From Argyresthia goedartella (Eukaryota > Arthropoda > Insecta > Lepidoptera > Argyresthiidae): a stretch of DNA of 64,000 bases. How positions within the stretch are numbered: position 1 is the stretch's first letter; every line of letters starts with the position of its first letter. This document shows positions 1-10,692 of the stretch, piece after piece. The position numbers and the translations under genes were made by a program. Location of the stretch: the NCBI GenBank assembly GCA_949825045.1, contig OX463822.1, positions 33,234,703 to 33,298,702 of the forward strand. The letters run 5' to 3'. Below the pieces are notes generated by a model that had not been told where the DNA came from, searched no databases, and saw only the letters and a list, made by a program, of their open reading frames with translations.

Positions 1-215
1 TTTTTTGCTCGATATTGATAAATGTTTAAGGGGGCTCCCATAAAACAAACGTGTTTTTTTTTGCTCGTTTTTGCTCGATATTGATATCGGCAACAGGTAG
101 ATTATACTATTCACTTTAGAAATTAATTAAGTGTTTTTTTTTGCCGTTTTTATAGATAATGGTACGGAACCCTTCGTGCGCGAGTCCGACTCGCACTTGG
201 TCGGTTTTTTAACAT
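1..215 (+). repeat. Right end of a dispersed GGTACGGAACCC-type element (family G)
   Basis: The stretch ends with a conserved tail (GGTACGGAACCC, then TCGTGCGCGAG, then a CGCACTTGG-CGG-T-run). The same tail recurs at about 14965, 20225, 33120, 34578 and, inverted, 55965. Matching left ends begin GGGTTCCGTACC, so the family has short inverted termini. The left part lies outside the window. Family name unknown; non-autonomous and non-coding. Confidence 0.6.
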
Positions 216-750
216 TTGAATACTATTCTTCTAAAAGTAAGCTGTAGCTGTAATTCCGCTGTTGGAAGCACAAATGGCTTCAACGCCTTACCCAGTCCAC
301 AAGGTCTACACAACATATCCACATATACTTTTCTTATTATAAGTCACGACTTTTCTTACACGGGGTAGCATTGTACGTCACTGAGGGCTCGCCCAACGCC
401 GCCGTTCGTAACGTCTACGAATGAAACCTCTCACGGGCAATCATGCCAACAACCATAGTCATTAGCGCCAAAAGGACGAATAAATAAGTAATCTGCATAC
501 TAAACGCAATAATATCGACCAGTGGGCATTCGGAGACGGGACAAGGTCATTGCCAGCCTTCATGTGTGGTATGAGACGGGTTTGCTCAAACAAGGAGTCT
601 AACCATTTTGGGTTTACTTGCCCTGTCATGCCATGCGGGTGCTGTCAACGACACTGTTGTTGTTGTTGTTTAAGAAGTCTTTATTTGTACTAATATATAT
701 GTGAAAAATTACAATCCCAGTGTACATAAAAAATAGGTGTAATGATCTTT
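216..750. other. Unassigned intergenic sequence
   Basis: No open frame or known repeat head was recognised. A short TTG microsatellite lies near 656-670. Nothing else could be supported. Confidence 0.4.
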
Positions 751-1226
751 ATAGTAGTTTATGTGACTGCTACATAATGGAGGGCATTAATACTCGAGAG
801 TGGGTTTCATAATAATATCACTCGAGAGTTTTAATGCCTAATTATGTAGATTTACATACACTGGTTTATCTACACACATATCATAAGCTCTCTTTGATGT
901 GTTCAGGAACCGCATGTTTGACCGGCATTGTGGTTCTGCAATTGTTTAGCTTGTTCTTTAGTACCAACTTCACGCAGACGGGCGTCGGCGTTCGAAATTT
1001 GAATGTCAGTACCAACTTCACAGATAAACTAGGGACGGCAAGCAGGCGGGCGTCGGCTTTCGAAATTTGAATGTCATAATATGTAGAAAAATTACACATT
1101 ATGGTCATAATGTGTAATTTTTCAGATAAGAAATGAGTTTTTATCAAGTAGTTACCATTATGCTGATCGTAACGTGCGGTTTTTGTACGCAGTAAAGAGG
1201 GTTTATGATACGTGTGTAGATAAAAT
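751..1226 (+). mobile_element. Foldback element family F1, copy a
   Basis: First of six copies in the window. A head of about 110 bp is itself inverted around CTCGAG sites. Then comes an inverted repeat of about 60 bp that begins TTTATCTACACAC inside and ends with its complement at the right. The middle holds about 68-bp direct repeats carrying GCGTTCGAAATTTGAATG, followed by a hairpin with arms of about 17 nt and loop GGTC. No coding capacity: short frames here merely translate the repeat. Probably a non-autonomous foldback DNA element; superfamily unknown. Confidence 0.65.
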
Positions 1227-1257
1227 AACTTATTTGTCAGGCTATTGGCGCCTATTT

Positions 1258-1400
1258 CAATATGGGAAATATTAAACTGCACATCAAATATACTGATTTG
1301 CACAGAAAATATCAGGGCAAAACGCTGCGGTAGCTTGGGTGAATCCTTCGTGTTAGGTTGAACATGTAAGAACGACAAAAAATGCTTAAAAATTAACCTA
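1258..1400 (-). repeat. Inverted-repeat element T2 with module M, copy a
   Basis: Reverse-orientation copy of a repeat also seen at 56.97 and 57.8 kb. It carries the end GCTGTGCAAATCAG plus module M (CCTAACACGAAGGAT and CTACCGCAG segments). It is a useful reference for the ancestral sequence of the rearranged copy at 57.2 kb. Confidence 0.5.
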
Positions 1401-1440
1401 ACTTAAAACATAAACTTAAGTACACAAAACATAAAAAGAA

Positions 1441-1545
1441 GTTTGGTGATCATTTATCCAATCACAATTTGGTGATCGTTTACCAATTCTGGCGGTCGTT
1501 TCGAATTTATTGGTAGAAAAATAGGTGCGTTTTTGGTGATCGTTT
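1441..1545 (+). repeat. Short degenerate direct repeats
   Basis: TTTGGTGATCGTTT-like motifs occur about four to five times with variation. Probably a decayed minisatellite. Confidence 0.4.
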
Positions 1546-1579
1546 AAAAATGAGCCATAATAATATATACATTAAAATA

Positions 1580-1726
1580 ATTTACAACGGCGAGCTTATC
1601 TCTAGCAAGAGATCTATTCCAGCAAACTCCTGTGCAACACTTGTTTAAAGATAAAAATATATGGGATTTGACGTGTGTTTTTAGGTTAAACTATGCTTAA
1701 TATTTTTTATAGTAACACTGTATATA
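1580..1726 (-). repeat. LINE/SINE tail fragment plus a dispersed ~100-bp repeat
   Basis: The first 40 bp match, inverted, the tail GAGATAAGCTCGCC seen at about 6405-6500 and 9380-9440. The remainder (TGTTTAAA, TATGGGATTTGA, GGTTAAAC) recurs near 10694 and 56080. Non-coding. Confidence 0.45.
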
Positions 1727-2633
1727 CGTCTTATTTCTGGACCAAGCTTTCAGATCGACTTGGCTTAGTTCATAAGACTGCTGCAGAAAATATTTACTGT
1801 GCATACAACATCCCGGGCGTAATTAACTGTTTTGGTCGGGCCTTCATTAGTTACGAGAAAACAGTAATAGACTGCCGCTGTGTTTAAACAGAGGGTAGTG
1901 TTAGGGCAGGGTTGTACGCTGACAAGCTCACGTGAAGCGGCCGGCGCGGCATGATCAACGCATAGGGGGCGCTTCGGAGGCGGAATAGCTATACCTAATT
2001 TTCCGATATATAGCAAGCAAGTAATCTTGCTATGGGCGCATTGTAAGATTACTTGACATGCTTTATCGGAATATATTGGTTTCCAAATATGGCAAGTGTG
2101 CTATGCTTAGCTGAAAAAGAGATATGTGCTCTGGTGCCAATAATTTTATTTTGTGTTCCTCCAGAACTGTATTCTGAATGGAGTGACAGTGGCAGCTCTT
2201 TGTCGTTTCGCATCTTATGTTTAAAAATTTAAAACTTTTGTCGGTTTTATGTCATTTATTTTATTTATTTATTTAAAATTTGGAAAACCAACAGCTATAA
2301 ACCTAATTTCTTTAAAAACTAAAATAGAAATAGAAAGTCATCGTCTACCATCCTTAATCAAACGGGCCCCTATAAGAAGCCCGCAACTCCGCCCAAAGCC
2401 GTCCCGCCCGCCCCCCAACAGCAACTGGGACTGTCATTAGCAAGACTGCCAGCCTATATCAACGCTTAGCAACAGGAAAAGTTATGATTGCGGACTTCAC
2501 CGGTGATAGCGTCACGCCTCCGCGGGAACTGATCCACGTGACCTTTGCCATTTGTATTTCATGAAAATGAAACAAAATATACAACAGAATGAATCTAGAC
2601 CAATAGCACCTTATCACTTTTGTCCTGATGTCG
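1727..2633. other. Mostly unassigned; contains an imperfect foldback
   Basis: An imperfect inverted repeat spans roughly 1998-2078, with arms built on AGCAAGCAAGTAATCTTGC and its near complement. The rest shows no recognised gene or repeat. It is locally pyrimidine-rich around 2380-2420. Confidence 0.35.
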
Positions 2634-3127
2634 CAGTTGGTTGGTTAAATCAGATACTTACTAACTCTCTAGACCATTAATTAAATGCCGACGTTTAACC
2701 AAGTCACTAAAATTCCGTCAGACAAGTGAGTGAACGCAACTTTTAACGAGTTGTCTAAACGTTCTAGACAACAGACATATACAATATAAATATTTTTATG
2801 TTTACTTAAGTTTACGTTTGAAGTATGTTTTATTGTTGTTACATGTTCAACCTAACACGAAGGATAAAGGGGGCTTCGCTTCGCTCACCCCCTTTACCCT
2901 TCACCTAAGCTACCGCATTGTTTTGCCCTGATATAATCGGTGCAAATCAGCTGTTGTCGTGACGCCATCTTGCTTTCCAACACGCCGACTTTCGGTAAGA
3001 CAGATTGTTAAACGTTTTCGACGATGCTTTATTTATATTTATCAAAACGCTAGTGAGTTGGGTAAACATCGGCATTTAATTAACGGTCTAGAGAGTTAGT
3101 TAAGTGTCTGATTTAACCAACTAACTG
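2634..3127. mobile_element. Long-TIR non-autonomous element T1 with internal module M, copy a
   Basis: Termini CAGTTGGTTGGTTAAATCAG and its near-complement form inverted repeats of at least 80 bp. The interior holds module M (CCTAACACGAAGGAT, GGGGGCTTCGCTTCGC, CTACCGCA). A second copy lies at 19.33-19.76 kb. No transposase frame is present. Likely a MITE or foldback element of a DNA transposon; superfamily not determined. Confidence 0.6.
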
Positions 3128-3639
3128 GGACACTGACATCGAATAATTTCAATAAATAGCTTTTGAAAATCTGACTAATCACAACATCGCGTACACCAGC
3201 AAAGTCGCAATAAAAAAGCTCGCGTCACATAATCGTGTCGTAATTGGTCAATTTTGCAATCGCGATTGAAATTCCTCTGTGTCAGAAGTACGAGATGAGG
3301 TACAGTGGCTGTAATCCACATCTCTAATATCTATCGCAATCAATTTGAAATTGACGTTTTAAAAGAAACGTCTGTGCGGGCAGCAACATCTGGCCGAGAC
3401 GGTCACTGGATGGGTGTCCGTTCTATGCGGTATTTGTTTCTGCGTCAGAACACGGAGCGCCTTCCGTGTTTCGTATGACACGTTAAGCTGCAGGTCCCGG
3501 CTACTGTCGCTACTCGGTGGTAGTAGTCGTAAAGCTGTGTCAGAGGCCCCGACACCCCTCCGTCTACTTGCACTGAGCCAGCCTGGTGGAGTATGGCTAA
3601 ATCTTACTCGTATCCGGGCAAATTCCAAATGTCTTTATT
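3128..3639. other. Unassigned sequence
   Basis: Overlapping short frames on both strands give no recognisable protein. Base composition is richer in GC around 3370-3600. No repeat partner was seen in the window. Confidence 0.3.
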
Positions 3640-3715
3640 ATTTTAGATATTTACATATACTTAGCAATCGTCATTTTTTGCCACTTCTCTACATTGGACC
3701 ACTGTGGCACACACA
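3640..3715 (-). mobile_element. 3-prime UTR fragment of a jockey-like LINE
   Basis: Inverted match to the 3-prime UTR that follows the RT copies at 48.4 and 53.4 kb (segments TTTACATATACTTAGCAA, TTTTGCC, CTACATTGGACCACTGTGG). Only the last ~70 bp survive. Confidence 0.5.
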
Positions 3716-3778
3716 AGGCCACAAGGTCCACAACCCTCGATGGGCTCATTAATGGGGGGCTACACACATATGTATATA

Positions 3779-5070
3779 CATAGTCAGGTCATAAGTTTTG
3801 TCACATGTGCAATATGAAATAATTTAGACATGTTTATTATTTATGTAAACATTTATATAGCAAAATGAACTTTATAAAACATAGATTCTTATGGTAATAA
3901 AGTTTATTCAAAATGACCCCCGCGATTTTGAATACAGGCCTTTATTCTGCGCGGCCAGTCGTCTATCGCAGCACGAACGAGGTCCATGTCAATATCGGCG
4001 GCTGCTTTAATCAAGGATGCCTTGAGTGACTCCAAATCAGGATGAAACTTTGAGCAGGCCTTTTCCTCCAAGTGTTGCCATATCTTGTAATCTAACGGAC
4101 TCAAATCTGGACTGGAGGAGGGCCAGTCTTCGTGCCGGATGAAGTCAATTTCACGCGCCGCCAGCCAGTCTTGTGTGCTTTTCGCTCTATGAGCTGGCGC
4201 AGAATCTTGTTGGAATACCCAGTGCCTGTTATTAAACATGGTATGAGAAACAGGTTCCACAAGGTTCTTGAGGACTGTATTTTGATACACAACTGCATTC
4301 GTTTTTACACCTTTCTCACAAAAATGTACCTCAGTTAAGCCCCAATAAGAGACTCCCAACCAAACCATGAGCGAGGATGGAAAATGACCTCGTTGGACAC
4401 GCGGAATACGGTTGCTTGCTTCTTCACTGCTGTGTGCGTACACCTTATCATTTTGTTTGTTGTAGCTCTCTTCCACGGTGAAAATTTTTTCATCCGAAAA
4501 AAGAATTTCCCGATGCTTTTTTCCCGCGTACCGCTTCAACAAAGCGCGGCATCTCTTCAGTCTCAGGTCCATTAAACGAGCGTCCAAACGATGTCCTGTT
4601 TTTCTTCGATATGCCCTAAGCCCTAAGTCTTCATTTAACACCCTTTTCACCGTGGTCCTGCTTAACCCCATCTGAAGGGCCAACAGTTTCTGCTTACGTA
4701 TGGGATTTCTTTGAATTCGCGCCTTCACAGCTTTTATCACTGCTGGAGTCCTAACAGAGCGAGGGCGACCACTTCTTGACCTGTCATCTATACTAGAGTC
4801 TTCATTGTATCGTTTTATGGTACGATAAACGAATCTTTTGGTGTAAGTCGAAAATCTGAATTGGGGCGTAACCGCAACGATGCAACGCAATAACTGCGAC
4901 ACGGTCTTCTTTAAGTGTCCACTCCATATTAAAAAATGTGGAAAATTCTAAAAATTACATATTTTTATTTTCATGAAAAATTCGAAATTCGAATTCAATA
5001 AACTTTTTTGTGGCCAGCGTTCTAAATTCAAAAGTTTTTATGGTGTGACAGAACTTATGACCTGACTGTG
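3779..5070 (-). mobile_element. maT-type Tc1/mariner transposon (DD37D), 1292 bp
   Basis: Inverted termini share AGTCAGGTCATAAGTT followed by TGTCACA at both ends, and each end abuts a TA dinucleotide, the expected target duplication of this superfamily. It holds one transposase frame on the minus strand. Both ends are complete, so the element could be mobilised in trans, but its own transposase is frameshifted. Its right boundary touches the neighbouring mariner with only TATA between them. Confidence 0.9.
3904..4927 (-). pseudogene. maT (DD37D) transposase, N-terminal frameshift
   Basis: Cut-and-paste transposase of the Tc1/mariner superfamily, expected to bind the terminal inverted repeats and cut at TA. 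The main frame (332 codons) has an N-terminal helix-turn-helix region, a GRPRS motif near residue 45, and the catalytic aspartates in SDEKIF (about residue 137), QQDSAPAH (about 233) and SPDLSPLDY (about 271). The last two are separated by 37 residues, which is the maT signature. The natural start is probably the ATG ending the stretch at 4927. From there the first ~25-30 codons lie in another frame, so a 1-bp indel between about 4840 and 4900 separates the start from the catalytic body. The rest is intact to the stop. Inactive as it stands, but otherwise little decayed. Confidence 0.88.
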
Positions 5071-5074
5071 TATA
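5071..5074. other. TATA shared between two abutting transposons
   Basis: The maT right terminus ends at the base before and the mariner left terminus starts at the base after. Each element needs a TA duplication, so one element inserted into the TA flank of the other. Confidence 0.85.
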
Positions 5075-5260
5075 TTAGGTCTTTACATATGAAATTGGCG
5101 TTTCGCCGTACTGGCCACTTTGATCTTAAATATCTCCTCTTTGGTTAGGAATTCCAAATTCAAATTTATACAGCTATATACTCATGTATTTGTGTTTATA
5201 AAATTATAATTCATTTGTTTTTTCCTCAATTGTTTTTTTTTGCGTCACTCAGCTTACAAA

Positions 5261-6274
5261 ATGGAAAACTTGAAATATCGCGTTATTTACGAGTATGAGT
5301 TCTACCGTGGCACCAGTGCTGCAGAAACGGCTCGAAGGATTAATGATGTGTATGGCGACGGTGCCGCAAAAGAAAACACAGTGCGTTTTTGGTTTCAACG
5401 TTTTCGTTCTGGAAATTTCGACCTGCAGAACAAGCCCCGTGGACGGCCGGAGACTAAAGTTGATAATGAAGAATTGAAGGCTATTGTGGAAGCGGATCCA
5501 CCGCAAACCACGTCTGAGTTAGCTGCAGGCTGCGGTGTTAGTGATAACACTGTTTTAATCCACTTGAAGCAAATTGGCAAGGTGAAAAAGCTTGAAAGGT
5601 GGGTACCTCATGAACTGAGTGAAGCAAATCAACAAACGCGCGTTGAATGCTGCGTTGCATTACTCACCCGGCACAATAATGAAACGATTTTAAATCGAAT
5701 CATTACCTGTGATGAAAAGTGGATCCTGTACGATAATCGGAAGCGCTCATCGCAATGGCTGAACCCTGCCGAACCAGCCAAACCATGCCCCAAACGAAAA
5801 TTGACTACAAAAATGTTACTTGTGAGCGTTTGGTGGACTAGTGCTGGTGTCGTTCACTGCAGCTTTCTTAAATCTGGCCAGACGATTACGGCAGATGTCT
5901 ATTGTCAGCAACTGCAAATCATGATGGAAAAGCTAAACAACCGAGGCTGGTCAATCGCTCTAGGCCACTGCTGCTTCATGATAACGCTAGACCACACACT
6001 GCACAATAGACGGCTACCATATTAGAGGAGCTTCAATTGGAATGTCTCTGACATCCACCGTACTCTCCGGACCTTGCTCCAACAGATTACCATATTTTTC
6101 GAAATTTGGATAACTTCTTGAAAGGGAAAAATTTCAACTCCGATGGGGCAGTCCAAACCGCCTTCAAAGATTTTATTGATTCCCGTCCGAATGTTTTTTT
6201 TTAGTAAAGGGATCGAAGAACTACCTATGAGATGGCAAAAGTGTATAGATAGCAATGGTACATACTTTGATTAA
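5261..6274 (+). pseudogene. Mariner transposase, frameshift plus two stops
   Basis: DD34D transposase. The start is the ATG before ENLKYRVIYEYEF. An N-terminal paired-type helix-turn-helix region is followed by CDEKWILYDNRKR, the first catalytic aspartate and linker typical of the cecropia subfamily. A small indel near 5931 throws the frame. The continuation with the DNARPH and SPDLAPTDY motifs lies in a second frame to the TAA at 6272-6274, interrupted by TAG at 6007-6009 and TGA at 6049-6051. The last two aspartates are 34 residues apart, as expected. Dead copy. Identification is secure from motifs and termini. Confidence 0.88.
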
Positions 6275-6299
6275 ATAAATATATTATTTATTATTATTT

Positions 6300-6520
6300 T
6301 ATAGATTTTATAGATATGTAATTTACTTATATGTATTTTATTATTGTTTAGATATTGTGCACTGCCTACCCTTTATTGATAAAATTTTCTGTCATGCCTT
6401 GGTTTGCTGGAAGAAATCTGTTTTTAGAGATAAGCTCGCCTTTGTACATATGTTTTCTCTTAATGTATCTTTTTTAAATAACTGTGTTCAATAAAGAATT
6501 ATGAATTATGAATATTATAT
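6300..6520 (+). mobile_element. Retroelement tail nested in the mariner 3-prime region
   Basis: Extra sequence between the transposase stop and the right terminus. It contains GCTGGAAGAAATCTG and GAGATAAGCTCGCC and ends with an AATAAAG-type, A-rich tail (ATTATGAATTATGAAT). The same tail occurs inverted at about 1588 and 9380. Probably a short SINE or 5-truncated LINE insertion; exact borders uncertain. Confidence 0.5.
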
Positions 6521-6960
6521 TAAAAAAAAAACGACTATGTTCCTCCCATGCAAAACGCCAATTTCATATGTAAGGACCTAATATATGCCAGAATTTCACT
6601 GTCATATCATAAAGTTATACTTATTGCAATCATCACGTCCCGACGGTTATGAAAACACGGGGAGGAATACGGGCCAAGTAGAGTGAAAATTGCAAACGAA
6701 AAAGGTTGCTGAAGAAACTCTTTTCATTAACGTGGTTTATCCTTTCGGAGGCTGTTCAGAGCGGCGCCCTAACACCAGCGGGATAACAATAACGAGATAA
6801 AAGTGGAGCATGACTAATTACGGTAATTACGGAATGTTTTGTGTGTAAACGGTTTGCCCCACCACCCACCATCCCCTCGCCAGGGACAGTGCACAGAACA
6901 ATTAATATTCGAAACGCCATCCGCGGACACTGGCGAAGTACTAGGTTTTACAACCGACTT

Positions 6961-7205
6961 CAAAATGGCCGAGTCGGCAGTGACCCTGCCTACGAAACCA
7001 AGGGTCCCGGGTTCGAGTCCTACTGGGGGCAAATATTTGCTTGATGAGAACGAATGTTTGTACCCTAGTCATGGCTGTTTCTCTATCTAAGAATAATATT
7101 TATCTATATAAGTATGTGTATCGTTGTCTAGTACCCAAGATACAGGGAATCATAGTTTGGGGCTAGATCAATGTGTGTAAATAGTGTCCAAGGTATTATT
7201 TATTT
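6961..7205 (+). mobile_element. tRNA-headed SINE family S1, copy a
   Basis: The head has an A-box-like TGGCCGAGTCGG and a B-box-like GGGTTCGAGTCC about 45 bp apart, as in RNA polymerase III promoters. The body contains GTATCGTTGTCTAGTACCC and the tail a TATTATTTATT run. Other copies: 34.83-35.07 (inverted), 44.72-44.94, 61.49-61.74, and a truncated one at 42.96 kb. Confidence 0.75.
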
Positions 7206-7364
7206 ATTTATGAATGAATGAATACACGAATGAATGAATGAATTATTTTGTTTTCTTCCGTCGTATGTATTCTAAATTCTTCCAATGTGTTTCAATGTTC
7301 CTTATTTTCATTTAAATTTCTTTAATTGCAATGTATTTGTGTGTGAGTTCACTGTTTTTATTAA

Positions 7365-7650
7365 AAAAAAAATTAAAAAGGAGGAGGTTCTCAATCCGGC
7401 TGTTTTTTATTGTTTGTTACGCGATTATTCCGCCAATTATGAATCGGTGTTGGTGATTCTTGTCTTGATGGGTACGTCATATTTCAGAGGTGGTCTTTTT
7501 GACAGATCGACAAAAACTAAACACATATCACAGGTGACGTTTTGGTTTCTAGTTCCGTGCAGCAAAAGTTTTCATGTGCACAGACTTCATTCGCTTCCCG
7601 ACCGGGGAGGAAGAAATAGGGCTTGAACTTGATGTCGGTTTTTTAAGTTT
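7365..7650 (+). repeat. Dispersed AGGAGGTTCTCAA / GGTTTTT repeat, copy a
   Basis: Shares AGGTTCTCAAT near the left and GAAGAAATAGGGCTTGAACTT plus a GTCGGTTTTTT end with the copy at 30.78-31.19 kb. In that copy the left end AACCGACTTCAA is the complement of the right end, so the family has short inverted termini. The open frame across it is not conserved. Confidence 0.55.
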
Positions 7651-7754
7651 TTAACTTGGTGAATTATTGAAACTTGCATTATTTTGAGTGAGCAATTATA
7701 TCAATGTTGCGACGAACATTAGTTTGCATCTATCATCACATGCATTCCTACAGC

Positions 7755-7815
7755 ATCGCGCCTTTTCCCATTATTCAACACTCCATGTTGCGTGATAATG
7801 GGGTTAACCCATCGC
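7755..7815 (-). repeat. R120 repeat, partial
   Basis: Part of a ~120-bp repeat with the modules CCATCGCCGCAG, CTAGCCCCCTGTCACGC, CAATTGTGCCTCTGCC and CACCCCGTATGGGAAAAGGCGTGACGC. At least twelve copies or pieces of it occur in the window. Confidence 0.5.
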
Positions 7816-7845
7816 CCAAGCTGTATCTTGAACCCCGTAATATAC

Positions 7846-8330
7846 TTTTATCTACACACGTATCATAAACCCTCTTTACTGCGTACAAAAACCGCACGTT
7901 ACGATCAGCATAATGTTAAACTACTTGGTAAAAACTCATTACTTATCTGAAAAATTACACATTATGACCATAATGTGTAATTTTTCTACATATTATGACA
8001 TTCAAATTTCGAACGCCGACGCCCGCCTGCTTTCCGCCCCTAGTTTGTCTGTGAAGTTGGTACTGACATTCAAATTTCGAACGCCGACGCCCGCCTGCGT
8101 GAAATTGGTACTACAGAATTAGCTAAACAACTGCAGAGCCACAATGCCGGTCAAACATGCGGTTCCTGAACACATCAAAGAGAGCTTATGATATATGTGT
8201 AGATAAACTAGTGTATGTAAGTGTACATAATTAGGCATTAAAACTCTCGAGTGATATTATTATGAAACTCGCCTTAGGCTCCAACCCACTCTCGATTGTT
8301 AATGCCCTCCATTATAAACTACTATTATGT
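7846..8330 (-). mobile_element. Foldback element F1, copy b (inverted)
   Basis: Inverted copy with the TTTATCTACACACG terminus, the GGTC-type hairpin, two direct repeat units with AAATTTCGAACGCCGACG, and the CTCGAG head. A short insertion of CGCCTTAGGCTCCAA distinguishes its head. Confidence 0.65.
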
Positions 8331-8512
8331 ATGAGATTTCATTCGCAAGACGGCTCCAGTGCTATTACTCTGAGGGTGAGTGTCACAAACTCATTAATAA
8401 CAATTAGTGCGAGCAGTGAGTTTAGCACCGATTGTGTGTTGTGGTAACACTGCAATGACAGTTGTCGGGTTATTTTTTTTAAGCCATGAAGGTACAGTAC
8501 GATTAACATGAC

Positions 8513-8640
8513 ATAACATAGCGTCACGCCTTTTCCCATACGGGGTGGCAGAGGCACAATTGTGCCCACGCTCAGCCAGTTATTCAATTAGTTATTCGCG
8601 TGACAGGGGGCTAGCCCATCGCCGCAGCTATGGAGTAATG
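8513..8640 (-). repeat. R120 repeat, near-complete copy
   Basis: Carries all R120 modules in reverse order, from GCGTCACGCCTTTTCCC to GCCCATCGCCGCAGC. Confidence 0.6.
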
Positions 8641-8693
8641 AAGTTCACCATCACCGTTGCTATGCCCGATAATAAATTAATTATCTTATTGGT

Positions 8694-8765
8694 ATTACAT
8701 GGTCAGGAATCGAACCTGCTTCTCCTGTGTGAGAAGCAAGCGTGAAACCCATTAGACCACGGAGC
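8694..8765 (-). pseudogene. tRNA-like sequence, Glu(CTC)-type, probably non-functional
   Basis: On the minus strand a GTGGTCTAATGG A-box and a CAGGTTCGATTCCTG T-arm flank an anticodon-like loop TTCTCAC, which would read CTC (glutamate). The acceptor stem pairs poorly and the anticodon stem has a mismatch. This is more likely a tRNA pseudogene or SINE head than a working tRNA. Confidence 0.35.
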
Positions 8766-8929
8766 TCATAACTATTACTTTAATGTTATCGCTCGACACT
8801 TCTCGATGTTAGTCGGTGAAAGTGATCGTCCTGGAAACTTGAACTTTGGCACAGAGGTGCGTGCATCATGAAGAGGATATTAAGGGAAAAATCTGAAATC
8901 AAAAACAAAATTTCTTAATAACTGTAAAT

Positions 8930-9145
8930 CAAATCAAATTCGTTTATTTGCGAAAAATATGGTAAGGAACGGATATGTAGATATTTACATACTTAGCAAT
9001 CATAATTTTTTGCCTCCTCTCTACATTAGACCACTGTAGGAGTAGAGTAGAAACTCCCACAGATTGATTTTTAGATCTCTTTTAAAAATTGGTTGTGCTT
9101 AACTAACACAATCATTACAATATTAAATAACTTAAATAATAAGCA
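8930..9145 (-). mobile_element. Jockey-like LINE 3-prime UTR, inverted
   Basis: Matches in reverse the UTR at 49.4-49.6 kb, including CACAACCAATTTTTAAAAGAG, GTGGGAGTTTCTAC and the final TTTACATA segment. No RT codons precede it, so it is a severely 5-truncated copy. Confidence 0.6.
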
Positions 9146-9289
9146 GGAAAAAAGTTAATTGATTTACGATAAAAAAGCCGAGAAATGTCGAGCCGGTAGA
9201 GCCCGGTAGAGGTACTGTAATATCCCGAGTGTAGCGATGGATTCCGAGTCGCTGGATAATAAAACAGCTATGTTGTTAAACATAAAACA

Positions 9290-9440
9290 CGCCTTGTGTC
9301 ATACGGGGTGGCAGAGGCACAGTTGTGGCAATTATTTTTCATATTCTTTATTGCAATTAAATAATGAAGGTACAGAGAGTTACAAAAACTGTTACAAGCA
9401 AAGGCGAGCTTATCTCTAAAAAGAGATTTCTTTCAGCAAG
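9290..9440 (-). repeat. R120 fragment and LINE/SINE tail fragment
   Basis: A CATACGGGGTGGCAGAGGCACA piece of R120 is followed by the inverted tail GGCGAGCTTATCTC also nested in the mariner. Confidence 0.45.
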
Positions 9441-9940
9441 CCTAGGCAAGGAGAGTTTATGCAATAGGACAGTCCGACCGAGTGCGCAATAAAACTGTAT
9501 ACAAACGTTCGATAATTACTTTCAAAATACACTAAAATAAAATATACCTAATAAATAAAATAAACAATTTGAATCTTCATAAAGTGCACCTAACGATCTG
9601 GGTTGAAGAATATCGAAATTCATCGACAAAAAAAAACTCACCCTCCCAAAAAAATTATAGCCATTTTTATCTTGAAATACGCTATCTGGGTACCAACTGC
9701 AAAAAAAAACTTCGGAATGAGTCTTTCGTAGCTAAGTTGACTAATTCGTGATGATAATAAAAAGTTGTGGAAAAAGTGGTAACGGTAAACGAAAATTACG
9801 CTTTGTTTATGAAATAATAGTGTTTTTTTCGAGAGTTTTTTAGTAATTGCAGATTTAAGTTATAATCGGAAGCACTGCGGTTTTTGTCAATTGTCAATTG
9901 TAAGACGGGCTGGTTTCCGCAACTCGACGACGAAAGCGCC
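9441..9940. other. Unassigned AT-rich sequence
   Basis: No gene or repeat was recognised. Only short frames are present. Confidence 0.3.
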
Positions 9941-9944
9941 TATT

Positions 9945-10200
9945 TTGCGTGTGGGTGGGAATGCGATATCATTCGAGCCAACCCAACTCCTCCAGGAACG
10001 CCACCGCCAGCAGGCCCTTTACGTTACCGACTATCCCTGGAAGGTCCCTCGATTGACCGAGGTGTTTAGCCCTGTAGTCCGCTACTCCTGTGTACTCCAT
10101 GAGGACGTGAGCAGCCGTTTCTTCTGCCTCCAAGCAGGCTCTGCAAAGCATGCGGTTTCTGCCAGCTATGTCCTTTTGATGAATATGGTTGGGGTGAGTC
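9945..10200 (-). pseudogene. C-terminal fragment of a non-LTR retrotransposon polyprotein
   Basis: The minus-strand translation reads CRACLEAEETAAHVLM followed by an R..HLG segment and ends with FLEELGWLE. This is the C-X2-C plus ET..H zinc-knuckle tail found after the RNase H or RT domains of several insect LINEs (R1, I and jockey groups). No RT core remains upstream. A 5- and 3-truncated relic. Confidence 0.6.
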
Positions 10201-10205
10201 TTTGA

Positions 10206-10690
10206 GCTACCATTACTATACTATATATTACGCTAGTAATTGTAGTTAATGGGGGTGAGTATAGTTTTTGCATTCGTTCGAAGAAGCCTAAACGTGTGAG
10301 AAAATAAATATAGGTAACCGCCCTGTAATGGTTATTTTAGATTTTTTTATTAATGTCGTGCGAACCTCTTCTGAGGTGTCAAGTCAAAGATCACTTGGTC
10401 AGGTTGTCCATCGAGAACCTGGAAATTTACGACTTGATGATAATTTGTTGCTCGCTAGCACCAATCCGGGGAGGACGTGCAGGGCTGTGGGAATCAACTA
10501 CTTCCGGCGGGCTGTCCAACTCAAATATCTCAAGACAAATTGCAAACGCTATGAATGTCAGATCGTGAGAAATAATCTCGTTATGATTGGCCAAGCGTCA
10601 ACATGAAGTTTGCGAACTTCTTTCACATTTGTTTATGTCACCATCAGATAGTCAGAACCTTCAGGGCCTTACCACAAAAAAATAAACTAA
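10206..10690. other. Unassigned sequence
   Basis: Two overlapping plus-strand frames (10328-10606 and 10353-10568) have no recognisable motif. I see no repeat partner in the window. Confidence 0.3.
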
Positions 10691-10692
10691 TG

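Larger units (their letters stand above)
5075..6581 (+). mobile_element. Cecropia-type mariner (DD34D), 1507 bp
   Basis: Inverted termini begin TTAGGTC and continue TTACATATGAAATTGGCGTTT at both ends, flanked by TA. This matches the termini known for cecropia-subfamily mariners of moths. The element is about 200 bp longer than the usual ~1.3 kb. The excess is explained by foreign sequence inserted downstream of the transposase stop. Confidence 0.9.

Noticed and set aside
881..1378. 165-codon minus-strand protein
   Set aside because: It translates the F1 foldback and its repeat units. Similar pseudo-proteins appear at every F1 copy.
8694..8765. Functional tRNA-Glu gene
   Set aside because: Acceptor and anticodon stems pair badly. 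Listed only as a tRNA-like pseudogene.
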